Assembly (NCBI RefSeq): GCF_005886535.1
Contig: NZ_PNDS01000086.1
Span: forward strand, 1 to 46,253
Source of the DNA: Pseudoalteromonas sp. S2755
GTDB lineage: Bacteria > Pseudomonadota > Gammaproteobacteria > Enterobacterales > Alteromonadaceae
DNA: 46,253 bases
Direction: 5' to 3'
Both the position numbers and the translations under genes were made by a program. The notes beneath the pieces were generated by a model. It made no database searches. It saw only the letters and a program-made list of their open reading frames with translations, and was not told where the DNA came from. This document shows, in pieces, positions 35,427 to 44,742 of this stretch (positions are counted from its first letter, which is position 1; every line of letters begins with the position of its first letter).

Positions 35427-36306
35427 ATTGAATATTTAACTCTTTTAATTTATCCCAAAAATATCTTGCTACTGGTCCATGGTGGGAAATATGTAAACGA
35501 TACGCGTGGATCTCAGCTTCAAACTCATCCTTTCTATCAAACACCCTCACTTGCTGCAAAACACCAGACTCTAATTCTTCTCTACAAAGGTCAAGGCCGA
35601 TTAGGGCATAGCCCATACCTTGCAATAAGTATCTTTTTATTGCCAGTGCGTCATCGAGTTTCATGACATTGTTACTGTTTCTGTATGCCAAGCGCTCACT
35701 GTCAAACTTGAATTTACTTTCTTTCATTGCAAGAGATGGGTATTTCGCAAGCTCCGAAAAGCTAAGTTCTGGCGGCATATAGCCTGTTAATGAGACTAAA
35801 CCTAATTTTACATGTCCAATCGGCATTGACTCTAGATCGCCAGTTGAATGAAAAAGATCAAACCAAGGGCCAATGCCAAGATTCGCAATTCCCTGTGTGA
35901 CTTGCTCAAGTGCAAAAAAACGTTTACCACTCGAGATATTCATTTCAGTTGCGGGAAACTTAATGAAGGCATTGCCCAATACTTGATCAATCTGGTTTTG
36001 ATATACGATCGGTTCGTAACAGATGTTAAAGCTTGGCTCATTACCTGCCGCGAATTCAGTCGCGAGTAATGACAAGTCTCTATGATGATTAAGCAATTTT
36101 TCGGCTTCAAAATAAAATCGACGACCTTGCTCTGTTAACACGTTGCGATATTTCTCACGCTCAAAAAGGGCAAATCCCAAAGATTGTTCTAATCTTTTAA
36201 TTGATTGAGAGACCGCAGGCTGTGTCTTATGAAGCTTATTTGCCGCATCGGTGAGGCTAGGCGCTTCAACAACAGTGCAAAACGCTGCTAAGTCCGAAAT
36301 CTTCAT
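35392..36306 (-). CDS. LysR-family regulator, divergent from the second RND pump
   Basis: A 304-residue LysR-type protein with the helix-turn-helix at residues 1-60 (MKISDLAAFCTVVEAPSLTD, AANKLHKTQPAVSQSIKRLE) and a substrate-binding domain to about 285. It is divergent from the adaptor and permease of a second RND pump with 100 bases between starts, so it probably controls that pump. Its 3' end overlaps the ATL gene, which links DNA-damage recognition with the same transcript. The inducer is unknown. Confidence 0.9.
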   Translation of the reverse strand: MKISDLAAFCTVVEAPSLTDAANKLHKTQPAVSQSIKRLEQSLGFALFEREKYRNVLTEQGRRFYFEAEKLLNHHRDLSLLATEFAAGNEPSFNICYEPIVYQNQIDQVLGNAFIKFPATEMNISSGKRFFALEQVTQGIANLGIGPWFDLFHSTGDLESMPIGHVKLGLVSLTGYMPPELSFSELAKYPSLAMKESKFKFDSERLAYRNSNNVMKLDDALAIKRYLLQGMGYALIGLDLCREELESGVLQQVRVFDRKDEFEAEIHAYRLHISHHGPVARYFWDKLKELNIQYEKQQSSTRTR

Positions 36307-36406
36307 AAATAAATCTTATGCAGTATAGAATGTTTTATAATTTTTATTTTATATGTAATTCCATTATTCTGCACGCATTAAAATTGACGTTGTCATGGAG
36401 AACAAT

Positions 36407-37486
36407 ATGTTAAGAGTGTTTTCTGGAATTGTGCTGGCTACCCTATTAGTGGGTTGCCAAGAACAAGCAGAACAAGCCCCAACAGAAGCCCCTAACCGGC
36501 CGGTTAAAATTCACACGGTTTCGGATCCTAATAGCAGCACGCTTCGCAGTTTCCCTGCTGAAGTGGTGGCAAACCAAGGCTCCTATCTTGCCTTTCGTGT
36601 AAATGGTGAACTTATCGAGTTTCCAGTTCTTGCAGGCCAAGACGTGCAAAAAGGGCAATTGCTAGCAAAGCTTGATCCTGAAGATTTCAACCTACAATAT
36701 GAACAACGTAAAGCCCAATTTGAACTCGCCAAATCTCAGTTATCGAGAATTAAACCGTTATTTGAAAAAGGCATAGCGACTAAAGCTGAGTTTGATAAAG
36801 CAAATGCAGATAAGCAAGTTGCGGAGTCTGCATTTAAAATTGCTAAAACGAACCTCGAATATAGTGAGCTGAGAGCGCCGTTTAGTGGTACGGTTGCCAA
36901 GGTGTTTGTCAAAAACTACGAAAACGTGGTGGCTAAGCAGAATATCCTTCGCCTTGAAACACGCGATATGATGGATGTGGTTATTCAAGTTCCTGAGCGC
37001 ATCGTTGCACGTGTTGATAAAGATTCGGATTACAAACCGACCGTTGTTTTTGATGGTTACCCTAGTAAGTCTTACCCGCTTACGATTAAGGAATGGGATA
37101 CGCAGGCTGACCCTGCAACCTTAACCTACAAAGTCGTATTTAGTCTTCCAATCCCTGAGGATTTTAATTTGTTCGCAGGTATGACTGGCCATGTTTATGT
37201 CGACCCAAGCAAAATTACTAACCGTGAAAATACGGCAATTATAGTACCTAACCAGGCAGTATTCTCCGATAAAAAGCAAGGTACAGAGGGAAATAGTTAC
37301 GTTTGGGTATATCAAAGCGATAATCAGACCGTCACAAAACGCGAAGTCACCGTCGGTCAACTTAATCATACCGGTATTGAGGTACTTTCGGGTCTTGAAC
37401 CTGGTGAAAAAATTGTTGCTGCGGGCGTGCATTACTTGCAAGAAGGCGCAAAAGTGAGACCTTGGACTAAAGAAAGAGGTCTGTAA
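36407..37486 (+). CDS. RND efflux periplasmic adaptor subunit, lipoprotein
   Basis: A 359-residue adaptor. The longer frame starts at 36395, but GGAG (36397-36400) lies inside that extension six bases before the ATG at 36407, so I choose 36407. The lipobox VGC is at Cys17. Lipoyl halves (VNGELIEFPVLAGQDVQKGQ and YSELRAPFSGTVAKVFVKNY), an alpha-hairpin and a beta-barrel are present. It is translationally coupled to the permease that follows one base later, and divergent from a LysR regulator. No outer-membrane channel gene is in the window. Confidence 0.92.
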   Translation: MLRVFSGIVLATLLVGCQEQAEQAPTEAPNRPVKIHTVSDPNSSTLRSFPAEVVANQGSYLAFRVNGELIEFPVLAGQDVQKGQLLAKLDPEDFNLQYEQRKAQFELAKSQLSRIKPLFEKGIATKAEFDKANADKQVAESAFKIAKTNLEYSELRAPFSGTVAKVFVKNYENVVAKQNILRLETRDMMDVVIQVPERIVARVDKDSDYKPTVVFDGYPSKSYPLTIKEWDTQADPATLTYKVVFSLPIPEDFNLFAGMTGHVYVDPSKITNRENTAIIVPNQAVFSDKKQGTEGNSYVWVYQSDNQTVTKREVTVGQLNHTGIEVLSGLEPGEKIVAAGVHYLQEGAKVRPWTKERGL

Positions 37487-37487
37487 C

Positions 37488-40400
37488 ATGAGCTTAGCCA
37501 AATGGTCAATTGAGAATAAGGTCATCAGTTGGATGTTTGCACTACTCCTGCTTATTGCCGGGGTGGTATCCTATTTGGGCTTAGGCCAACTAGAAGATCC
37601 TGAATTCACACTAAAAAAAGCCATGGTCGTGACCATGTACCCTGGCGCATCGCCACAACAAGTGGAAGAGGAAGTTACCTTCCCAATTGAAAATGCAATA
37701 CAGTCTCTGCCCTATGTTGATTATGTTACTTCAATTTCTTCCCCCGGTAAGTCGCAGATCACCGTTGAGATGAAGAGTAAGTACCGTAAGAAAGACTTAC
37801 AGCAGATCTGGGATGAGCTGCGCCGTAAAGTAAATGATCTCTCGCCGAAGCTACCGCCAGGTGTAATGGCACCAAGCGTTATCGACGATTTTGCGGACGT
37901 TTACGGTGAACTCTACGCGATCACCGGTGAAGGCTACTCGTATGATGAGCTAAAAGACTACGTTGACTTTTTGAAGCGTGAATTAGTGCTAGTAGAAGGT
38001 GTGAGTAAAGTCACGGTCGCAGGTGAACAGCAAGCACAAGTGATCGTCGAAATATCAACACAAAAACTGTCACAACTTGGCATTGCGCCTAGTTACATTT
38101 TCTCGTTGTTACAAGCTCAAAATACGGTTTCTAATGCGGGTAAAATACGAGTTGGAGATGAGTCTATTCGCCTGCACCCTACTGGTGAGTTTACAGACGT
38201 TTCTGAGCTAGAGGGTTTACTTATCTCAAAGCCAGGTGCCAAGGAACTCATTTATTTGGGGGACGTGGCAAAAGTGACACGTGAATATGCGGAGGTGCCG
38301 AATCATATTACACGTTTTGATCAAAAGCGTGCACTGCTGGTTGGGGTTTCTTTTACCTCTGGTGTAAATGTTGTTGAGGTGGGTAAAGAGATCGAACATC
38401 ACTTACAGCAATTAGAATATCAGCGTCCGTACGGTATTACGATCAACACGGTTTACAATCAACCAACGGAAGTAGAAACCTCGGTTGACGGCTTCATCGT
38501 GAGCCTTATAGAGGCCATTGCCATCGTAATTATCGTTCTGCTTATCTTTATGGGTGTAAAGAGTGGTATTTTAATCGGCGGTATTTTGCTTATTACCGTG
38601 CTTGGTACTTTTATCTTTATGAAGATATTCGCCATTGATTTACAACGTATTTCATTGGGTGCTTTGATCATCGCATTGGGGATGCTAGTCGATAATGCCA
38701 TAGTCGTGACTGAAGGCATTTTGATTAATATTAAACGGGGTCAATCTAAAATAAAAGCCGCTGTGAACATTGTTGAACAGACAAAATGGCCACTTCTTGG
38801 CGCAACCGTTATTGGGATCACTGCTTTCGCGCCAATTGGTTTAAGCTCAGATGCCAGTGGTGAATTTGCCGGTTCTTTATTTTGGGTGTTGTTAATTTCA
38901 TTACTACTAAGCTGGGTAACGGCAATTACACTGACGCCATTTTTTGCCAATATGATGTTTAAAGGACCGAAGGAAAAGTCATCAGATACAAGCGATGAAG
39001 ACGACCCTTATAAAGGCGTGATCTTCACCGTGTATAAATCGATGCTGACTTTCTGCCTTAAAAATCGCGCTATTACCATTATTTCTATGGCACTGCTATT
39101 AGTCGCTGCAGTTGTTGGCTTTAAATCGGTTAAGCAGTCTTTCTTCCCAGCTTCAAATACACCAATGTTCTATGTGGATTACTGGCATTACCAAGGAGCT
39201 GATATACGTAGCACGGCGCAGAATATTGAGAAAATTGAATCCTTTTTACTGGCTGATCCTATGGTTAACGAAGTAACGTCAACGATTGGGCAAGGTGCGC
39301 CTCGTTTTATGTTGACCTATTCGCCCGAAAAACAATACGACGCTTATGGCCAGTTAATTGTACGTGTAAAAGACCGAGAAGCAGTAGTGGCTATGATTGC
39401 CAAGCTTCGCGATTATGAGCTTGAAAATGAGCTAGACGGACGTCTCAAAATAAAACGTATGGAAATTGGTCCCTCAACCGATGCAAAAATCGAGGCTCGG
39501 TTTTCGGGGCCAGACCCTGTTGTGTTGCGCCAATTAGCTGAAGAAGCCAAGGATATTATCAGCCAAGACGAAAAAGCGTTTAATATTCGTGACAACTGGC
39601 GACAAAGAACCAAACTGATCCGTCCACAGTTTAATGAATTGAAGGCGCGTCGTTTGGGGATCAGTAAATCAGACTTAGATCAGTTGCTACTGACTTCGGT
39701 GTCAGGTAACAAAGTCGGGTTATATCGAGACGGTACGCAACTGTTGCCTATCATCGCACGCTCTCCCGAGGAAGAGAGACTCAATGTTGAGAACCTTGGT
39801 GACTTACAGATATTCAGTCCTGTTCTTAGCGTCTACGTACCAGTTTCACAAATCGTGGATGATTTTAGTGTCACTTGGGAAGATAGCCTGATCATGCGCC
39901 GCGACCGTAAACGTACCATCACGGTAATGGCTGATCACGACGTGATAGGTGATGAAACTCCAGCTAAGTTGTTTGCAAGAGTGAAGGCGGATATCGAAGC
40001 CATTGAACTACCCCAAGGATACGAGATGCAATGGGGCGGCGAGTATGAGTCGTCAAGCAAAGCGAAGAAAGCCATTTTTGGTTCTTTACCAATTGGTTAT
40101 TTAGCGATGTTTATGATCACCGTATTGCTCTTTAACTCAGTGAAAAAGCCATTAGTGATCTGGTCTACCGTGCCACTTGCCATTATTGGGGTAACGGCAG
40201 GACTTGTATTACTACAAGCACCGTTTAGCTTTATGGCGCTGTTAGGCTTGCTTAGTTTATCCGGCATGTTGATTAAAAATGGTATTGTACTGATGGACCA
40301 AATCAATATCGAAATTGACTCCGGTAAGTCCCCTTACCAAGCGGTATTTGATTCTGGTGTGAGTCGTGTAAGGCCTGTATCTATGGCTGCTATCACAACC

Positions 40401-40553
40401 ATACTGGGTATGATCCCACTATTATTTGACGTGTTCTTCCAATCAATGGCGGTCACCATTATGTTTGGTCTTGGTTTTGCGACCATACTGACGTTGATTG
40501 TATTACCGGTGTTACATTGCGTGTACTTTGGTATCGAACAACCAAAAGACTAG
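37488..40553 (+). CDS. RND efflux permease, HAE-1 family
   Basis: A 1021-residue RND permease, only distantly like the pump at 17701. It begins MSLAKWSIENKVISWMFALL and has LGQLEDPEFTLKKAMVVTMY in the first periplasmic region; segment 4 has LIIALGMLVDNAIVVTEGIL with one of the two usual adjacent Asp residues replaced by Asn (VDNAI rather than VDDAI). This group resembles VexI/VmeI or hydrophobe pumps rather than MexF. It exports an unknown substrate with the adaptor just upstream. A very stable stem-loop follows the stop. Confidence 0.93.
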   Translation: MSLAKWSIENKVISWMFALLLLIAGVVSYLGLGQLEDPEFTLKKAMVVTMYPGASPQQVEEEVTFPIENAIQSLPYVDYVTSISSPGKSQITVEMKSKYRKKDLQQIWDELRRKVNDLSPKLPPGVMAPSVIDDFADVYGELYAITGEGYSYDELKDYVDFLKRELVLVEGVSKVTVAGEQQAQVIVEISTQKLSQLGIAPSYIFSLLQAQNTVSNAGKIRVGDESIRLHPTGEFTDVSELEGLLISKPGAKELIYLGDVAKVTREYAEVPNHITRFDQKRALLVGVSFTSGVNVVEVGKEIEHHLQQLEYQRPYGITINTVYNQPTEVETSVDGFIVSLIEAIAIVIIVLLIFMGVKSGILIGGILLITVLGTFIFMKIFAIDLQRISLGALIIALGMLVDNAIVVTEGILINIKRGQSKIKAAVNIVEQTKWPLLGATVIGITAFAPIGLSSDASGEFAGSLFWVLLISLLLSWVTAITLTPFFANMMFKGPKEKSSDTSDEDDPYKGVIFTVYKSMLTFCLKNRAITIISMALLLVAAVVGFKSVKQSFFPASNTPMFYVDYWHYQGADIRSTAQNIEKIESFLLADPMVNEVTSTIGQGAPRFMLTYSPEKQYDAYGQLIVRVKDREAVVAMIAKLRDYELENELDGRLKIKRMEIGPSTDAKIEARFSGPDPVVLRQLAEEAKDIISQDEKAFNIRDNWRQRTKLIRPQFNELKARRLGISKSDLDQLLLTSVSGNKVGLYRDGTQLLPIIARSPEEERLNVENLGDLQIFSPVLSVYVPVSQIVDDFSVTWEDSLIMRRDRKRTITVMADHDVIGDETPAKLFARVKADIEAIELPQGYEMQWGGEYESSSKAKKAIFGSLPIGYLAMFMITVLLFNSVKKPLVIWSTVPLAIIGVTAGLVLLQAPFSFMALLGLLSLSGMLIKNGIVLMDQINIEIDSGKSPYQAVFDSGVSRVRPVSMAAITTILGMIPLLFDVFFQSMAVTIMFGLGFATILTLIVLPVLHCVYFGIEQPKD

Positions 40554-40557
40554 TTGA

Positions 40558-40591
40558 GTAACATCCACCTTCTTCGGAAGGTGGATGTTAC
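40558..40591 (+). terminator. Very stable stem-loop with a C(TTCG)G loop between convergent genes
   Basis: GTAACATCCACCTTC (40558-40572), loop TTCG, GAAGGTGGATGTTAC (40577-40591) is a perfect 15-base stem closed by the extra-stable cUUCGg tetraloop. It lies four bases after the RND permease stop. There is no strong T-run, so it may stabilise the 3' end rather than act as a simple terminator. Confidence 0.75.
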
Positions 40592-40635
40592 TATCGCTTT
40601 CGTTGTTTATCTTTCACGTTTAATTGATAGGAGCG

Positions 40636-41766
40636 CTACTGCCACCAACTGTCTAGCTTATCTGCAACAAGCTCAGCCCTCCACCCTAACGCAAGATCGG
40701 GTTTCATCAGCAATAGCTTTTCTTCCGGTGATTTTTTCCACGACCAGCTGATCACCTGATTGATTTGTTTCTTCGAGGCAAACACGTCAACTGGAATATC
40801 GTTAGTTTTGGCGACGTCGGCGATAACCTGCTTGATATCCTTGCATGCTGCTTTGTAACCTTTAAAGTCGATAAGTCTTCTAACACGTTGTGGACAATTT
40901 TGTTCACTTACTTCTTTTGCTTTTTCTATACAGGCGAGAATTTCTTTACCAGAGCGATTGACTTCCATTGATTCAACACCTGGAACATTGCGTAAACTGC
41001 CCAGTGAGCTTGGACGACGTTTAGCAATCTCGACCATGTTATGTTCTTTAAGCACGAAATTTAGCGCTAAGTTTTTTTTCTCTGCTTTGGCTCTGCGCCA
41101 CGCTGCAAGTTCTTTCAGGGTGGCAAGATCTCTAGGCTTGAGCTGCCATACGTTTTTGACATCAAGGTAAAGAACTTCATCTGGCTGGCGGAAACTTCGC
41201 TTTTGAGCGAGCAACTCACTTTCTTGAAGCACTATGTTAAATAGCTGCTTTTCATTTACTCGCGCCTGAATAGTCTCAAAACATGGTAGCAAATGATATA
41301 CATCGGAGGCGGCGTAATCTAATTGGCTCTGAGTTAGAGGGCGGCGTAACCAATCTGTTCTGGATTCACTTTTGTCAATGTCTACGCCTCTAAGTTGCTT
41401 CACCATATTAGCAAAACCAATACAACTACCCTCACCTAACAACTGTAAAGCAAACTGGGTATCGAATATTGGTGATGGGATAAAACCTGCAAACTTTAGA
41501 AATACTTCGATATCTTCCGAAGGAGAATGGAGTACTTTTAAAACACTAGTATCGGAAAATAATGTCCAAAGCCTACTAAAATCTATATCGGCTAATGGAT
41601 CGATAAGAGCAAGGTGGTTACCATCAAAGATCTGTAACAGAGCAATTTCTGGGTATAGGGTGCGGCGACGCATGAATTCGGTGTCGACGGCGAGCACTTT
41701 GGCTTTCGAAATAGACAAGACAAATTCATCTAGTGCTGTTTGGCTTTCAATAACTTGATACTGCAC
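40636..41766 (-). CDS. rnd: Ribonuclease D
   Basis: A 376-residue 3'-5' exoribonuclease. DEDD-type catalytic motifs are present: VDTEFMRRRTLYPEIALLQI (ExoI), HSPSEDIEVF (ExoII) and DYAASDVYHLLP (ExoIII), followed by an HRDC domain (about 205-290) and a C-terminal HRDC-like domain. I choose GTG at 41766, with GGGAG at the right distance and an alignment to the family start QYQVIE, over ATG at 41799. It trims the 3' ends of tRNA precursors and other stable RNAs. It follows fadD, as in E. coli, but a terminator lies between them, so it probably has its own promoter. Confidence 0.94.
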   Translation of the reverse strand: MQYQVIESQTALDEFVLSISKAKVLAVDTEFMRRRTLYPEIALLQIFDGNHLALIDPLADIDFSRLWTLFSDTSVLKVLHSPSEDIEVFLKFAGFIPSPIFDTQFALQLLGEGSCIGFANMVKQLRGVDIDKSESRTDWLRRPLTQSQLDYAASDVYHLLPCFETIQARVNEKQLFNIVLQESELLAQKRSFRQPDEVLYLDVKNVWQLKPRDLATLKELAAWRRAKAEKKNLALNFVLKEHNMVEIAKRRPSSLGSLRNVPGVESMEVNRSGKEILACIEKAKEVSEQNCPQRVRRLIDFKGYKAACKDIKQVIADVAKTNDIPVDVFASKKQINQVISWSWKKSPEEKLLLMKPDLALGWRAELVADKLDSWWQ

Positions 41767-41813
41767 TGTTACTCCCATGCAATTTACATAACTAGCCATA
41801 TCACGCTAGCTAT

Positions 41814-41836
41814 AAAAAAGCCGGCTAGTGCCGGCT
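41814..41836 (-). terminator. Rho-independent terminator between fadD and rnd
   Basis: On the minus strand AGCCGGC, ACTA, GCCGGCT followed by a T-run, seven bases after the fadD stop. Confidence 0.92.
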
Positions 41837-41843
41837 CTATTTG

Positions 41844-43496
41844 TTATTCTTTTAACGCTCTACGCAGTATTTTACCAACATTAGTCTTTGGCAGTTCATC
41901 TCTAAACTCAACTAGCTTTGGTACTTTATAGTTCGTTAGATTATCTCGGCAATGTGCAATTATATCTTTTTCTGTTAAAGATGGGTCTTTTTTAACAATA
42001 AAAACTTTAACTTGCTCACCACTAACTTCATGGGGCACGCCAACCGCTGCAACTTCTAATACGCCTTCGTGCATAGCAACGACTTCTTCGATTTCATTAG
42101 GGAAAACGTTAAAGCCGGACACTAAGATCATGTCTTTTTTACGATCAACGATGTAGAAGAAACCATCATCATCATAAGTGGCGATATCACCCGTTGCAAA
42201 CCAGCCATCTTTTAAACATTCGGCGGTTGCGTCAGGACGGTTGTAGTAACCAGCCATCACCTGCGGGCCCTTCACACATAGCTCACCGGGCTCACCTTTA
42301 GGGGTTTCATTGCCATTGTCATCAACAATCTTAATGTCAGTGCTTGGTGCAGGTAAACCAATAGAACCGTTGTAGGCTTCAAGATCATGTGGGCAGATAG
42401 TAACCAGTGGCGCACACTCTGTAAGGCCATAACCTTCCATCAACTTTGATTTTGTAACCTTTTGCCAGCGCTCAGCGACAGGACGCTGTACAGCCATACC
42501 ACCACCTAGAGACATTTTCAGGGTTGAAAAGTCGAGGTCGGCAAACCCAGGCGTGTTTAACAGGCCATTAAATAGCGTGTTTACACCGGTGATAGCGGTA
42601 AATGGCACTTTTGCCAACTCTTTTACAAAGGCGGGCATATCTCGTGGGTTAGTGATCAAGATATTGTGACCACCATACTTCATAAAGGTCAAACAGTTCG
42701 CTGTTAATGCGAAGATATGGTACAGCGGTAGCGCCGTGATAACGACTTCTTTTCCTTTAACTAATACTGTATCTAAACAGCCAGAAACTTGCTCTAGGTT
42801 TGCTACCATGTTGCCATGAGTAAGCATTGCGCCTTTAGATACGCCAGTTGTACCACCTGTGTATTGCAAGAATGCAAGGTCACTTAGCGCCACATCAGGC
42901 TTTTGATATTTTGTAGGAGCTGCTGCAATCACCTCTTTGAAAGGGATGGTACTTGGCAGGTTAAAGTCAGGCACCATTTTTTTAAAGTGCTTAACAACAA
43001 AATTCACCAAATGCTTTTTAAAGCCACCTAACATGTCACCAATTTCTGTCAGCACTACGTGTTTCACACTTGTTTTTGGTAAGGCCTGCTCCAGTGTGTG
43101 GGCAAAGTTAGCAAGAATAAAGATAGCTTTTGACTCGGAGTCATTTAGCTGATGCTCTAATTCGCGCACAGTGTATAGCGGATTGACGTTTACAACCGTA
43201 CAACCAGCACGAAGTACACCTAAAATAGTGACTGGGGTTTGTAACAAGTTTGGCATCATGACCGCAACTTTATCGCCGCGGCCAAGCTTCAGTTCATTTT
43301 GTATATAACTAGCAACTGCTTTGGATTTTTCATCAACTTGCTGATAAGTCAGTGTCTTACCCATATTGGTGTAGGCAGGATACTGAGCATAATCTGCAAA
43401 ACTTTTTTCAAATAATTCAAGCAATGAGTTGTAATGCTCTGGGTCGATAGTTTCAGGCATACCCTCTGGGTAGCGCTTAAGCCAGATTTTTTCCAC
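41844..43496 (-). CDS. fadD: Long-chain fatty acid-CoA ligase FadD
   Basis: A 550-residue acyl-adenylate-forming enzyme. GTG at 43496 is chosen: AGGAG precedes it, and the product then begins [20 protein letters not shown], matching E. coli FadD. The signatures are [18 protein letters not shown] (AMP/ATP loop), [11 protein letters not shown], and the fatty-acyl-CoA signature [16 protein letters not shown] with [21 protein letters not shown]. It activates exogenous fatty acids to acyl-CoA for beta-oxidation at the inner membrane. Upstream is an alpha/beta hydrolase on the same strand; downstream is rnd after a terminator. Confidence 0.95.
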   Translation of the reverse strand: MEKIWLKRYPEGMPETIDPEHYNSLLELFEKSFADYAQYPAYTNMGKTLTYQQVDEKSKAVASYIQNELKLGRGDKVAVMMPNLLQTPVTILGVLRAGCTVVNVNPLYTVRELEHQLNDSESKAIFILANFAHTLEQALPKTSVKHVVLTEIGDMLGGFKKHLVNFVVKHFKKMVPDFNLPSTIPFKEVIAAAPTKYQKPDVALSDLAFLQYTGGTTGVSKGAMLTHGNMVANLEQVSGCLDTVLVKGKEVVITALPLYHIFALTANCLTFMKYGGHNILITNPRDMPAFVKELAKVPFTAITGVNTLFNGLLNTPGFADLDFSTLKMSLGGGMAVQRPVAERWQKVTKSKLMEGYGLTECAPLVTICPHDLEAYNGSIGLPAPSTDIKIVDDNGNETPKGEPGELCVKGPQVMAGYYNRPDATAECLKDGWFATGDIATYDDDGFFYIVDRKKDMILVSGFNVFPNEIEEVVAMHEGVLEVAAVGVPHEVSGEQVKVFIVKKDPSLTEKDIIAHCRDNLTNYKVPKLVEFRDELPKTNVGKILRRALKE

Positions 43497-43688
43497 TCTT
43501 AGCTCCTGTGTTCTCGTTATTTTTATATTCACCCTAAACCATAAACGATGTAAGGCACTTTAACAATTGAGCAAATACTCTAAAAACGCCATATTCCCAC
43601 AATATCTTAGGATTTACAATCCAGATGCTGTTGAAACGTGGGCTTTAGCGCTCTTTGTGAACTTTTCTTTCCATGATTAGTTTATTCT

Positions 43689-44561
43689 TTACGCTCCTTT
43701 AGTTGTAAACGCTATTTTGTCGCGGTTTTGGTGTGTCTCAATTAGCTTATAGCAAATTTCTGGGTTTTCCATATGGCAATGGTGGCCGCCAGGTATTTTC
43801 TCAAGTTTAAGTGAATCGAAACATCCCTTAAATTGACTATATTGACTTACAATCATTTCATAGCCTTGTTCCGCCAATACCAACAAAGTTGGAATAGATA
43901 TTCCATTAAGCGCTGATTTTGCCTGAGAGGCGGAATACCTAAATCCAGAGTGATGCTTTAGCCGTGGGTCCAATCTAAGCTGCACGCCATCAGTATGCAA
44001 TTGGGTATTTCTCTTCATGATCAGCTCTGCTATTTCTATAGAAACATCACTAATTTTACTGCGCAGTTGCGCAAGTGTATTTATATCAGGATAAACCCTT
44101 GGTTCAGATTGTTTTAATTTATCCCGGGAATTAAATGCATTAATGAGCTGAATTTTTGTATCACTCTCTGAGGTACTCACAATCCCTATTCCCTCGATTA
44201 ATACCAAAGATAAACAACGTGTTGGATAGCAGCTTGCAAACAAGTTAGCTATCATCGCCCCCATAGAATGACCAACAATATGGCACGTTTTGATCTGTGC
44301 TAAATCTAAAAAGCACTTTAAGTCATAGATATAGTCGATAAAGTAATAATAGGCATCGGCACTTTTCCAATCTGAGTGTCCATGACCTGGTAAGTCAAGT
44401 GCGATAGGCGTGTATTGTGTATCGCAAAATGGCGCAAACGGTACAAAGCTATTGCTGTTGTCTTGCCAGCCATGGAGGTAGATAACGGTTTGCTCTCCTT
44501 CTCCCCATCGTTGATAGGAGAATGGCCCGATTTTTTGTTCTTTTATCGCATATAGAGACAT
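43689..44561 (-). CDS. Alpha/beta hydrolase
   Basis: A 290-residue cytoplasmic hydrolase, no signal peptide. VIYLHGWQDNSNSF gives the oxyanion region, the nucleophile is Ser99 in HIVGHSMGAM, and a late GGHHCHME gives the catalytic His. The aspartate of LDLPGHGHS is structural; the acid is probably near residue 230. It is close to the MenH/BioH-like and serine-hydrolase-like groups. The substrate is not known; the nearby fadD gene suggests an ester or thioester of a fatty acid. It is its own unit, 190 bases from fadD. Confidence 0.88.
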   Translation of the reverse strand: MSLYAIKEQKIGPFSYQRWGEGEQTVIYLHGWQDNSNSFVPFAPFCDTQYTPIALDLPGHGHSDWKSADAYYYFIDYIYDLKCFLDLAQIKTCHIVGHSMGAMIANLFASCYPTRCLSLVLIEGIGIVSTSESDTKIQLINAFNSRDKLKQSEPRVYPDINTLAQLRSKISDVSIEIAELIMKRNTQLHTDGVQLRLDPRLKHHSGFRYSASQAKSALNGISIPTLLVLAEQGYEMIVSQYSQFKGCFDSLKLEKIPGGHHCHMENPEICYKLIETHQNRDKIAFTTKGA

Positions 44562-44742
44562 CGACGAATTCTTTTAGTGTTCATTGTACCATCATTGATT
44601 TATCATCTTACCGTGACATATTTGAACTTACTACTTTGATTTGTTGAAAATATTTTTAATTTGAACACAGCTACCTTTCGGGTATGCAAGTAGCGAGGTT
44701 CGAACAAAAAGCTTCTATTTAGGAAAGTACACGGGAATAACA

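Noticed and set aside
42912..42922. GTAGGAGC-like string inside fadD
   Set aside because: It matches the REP head by chance within coding sequence and has no partner half or hairpin.
44562..44742. Possible Pho box upstream of phoA
   Set aside because: No two direct repeats close to the CTGTCAT pattern with proper spacing are seen; only a small leader hairpin.
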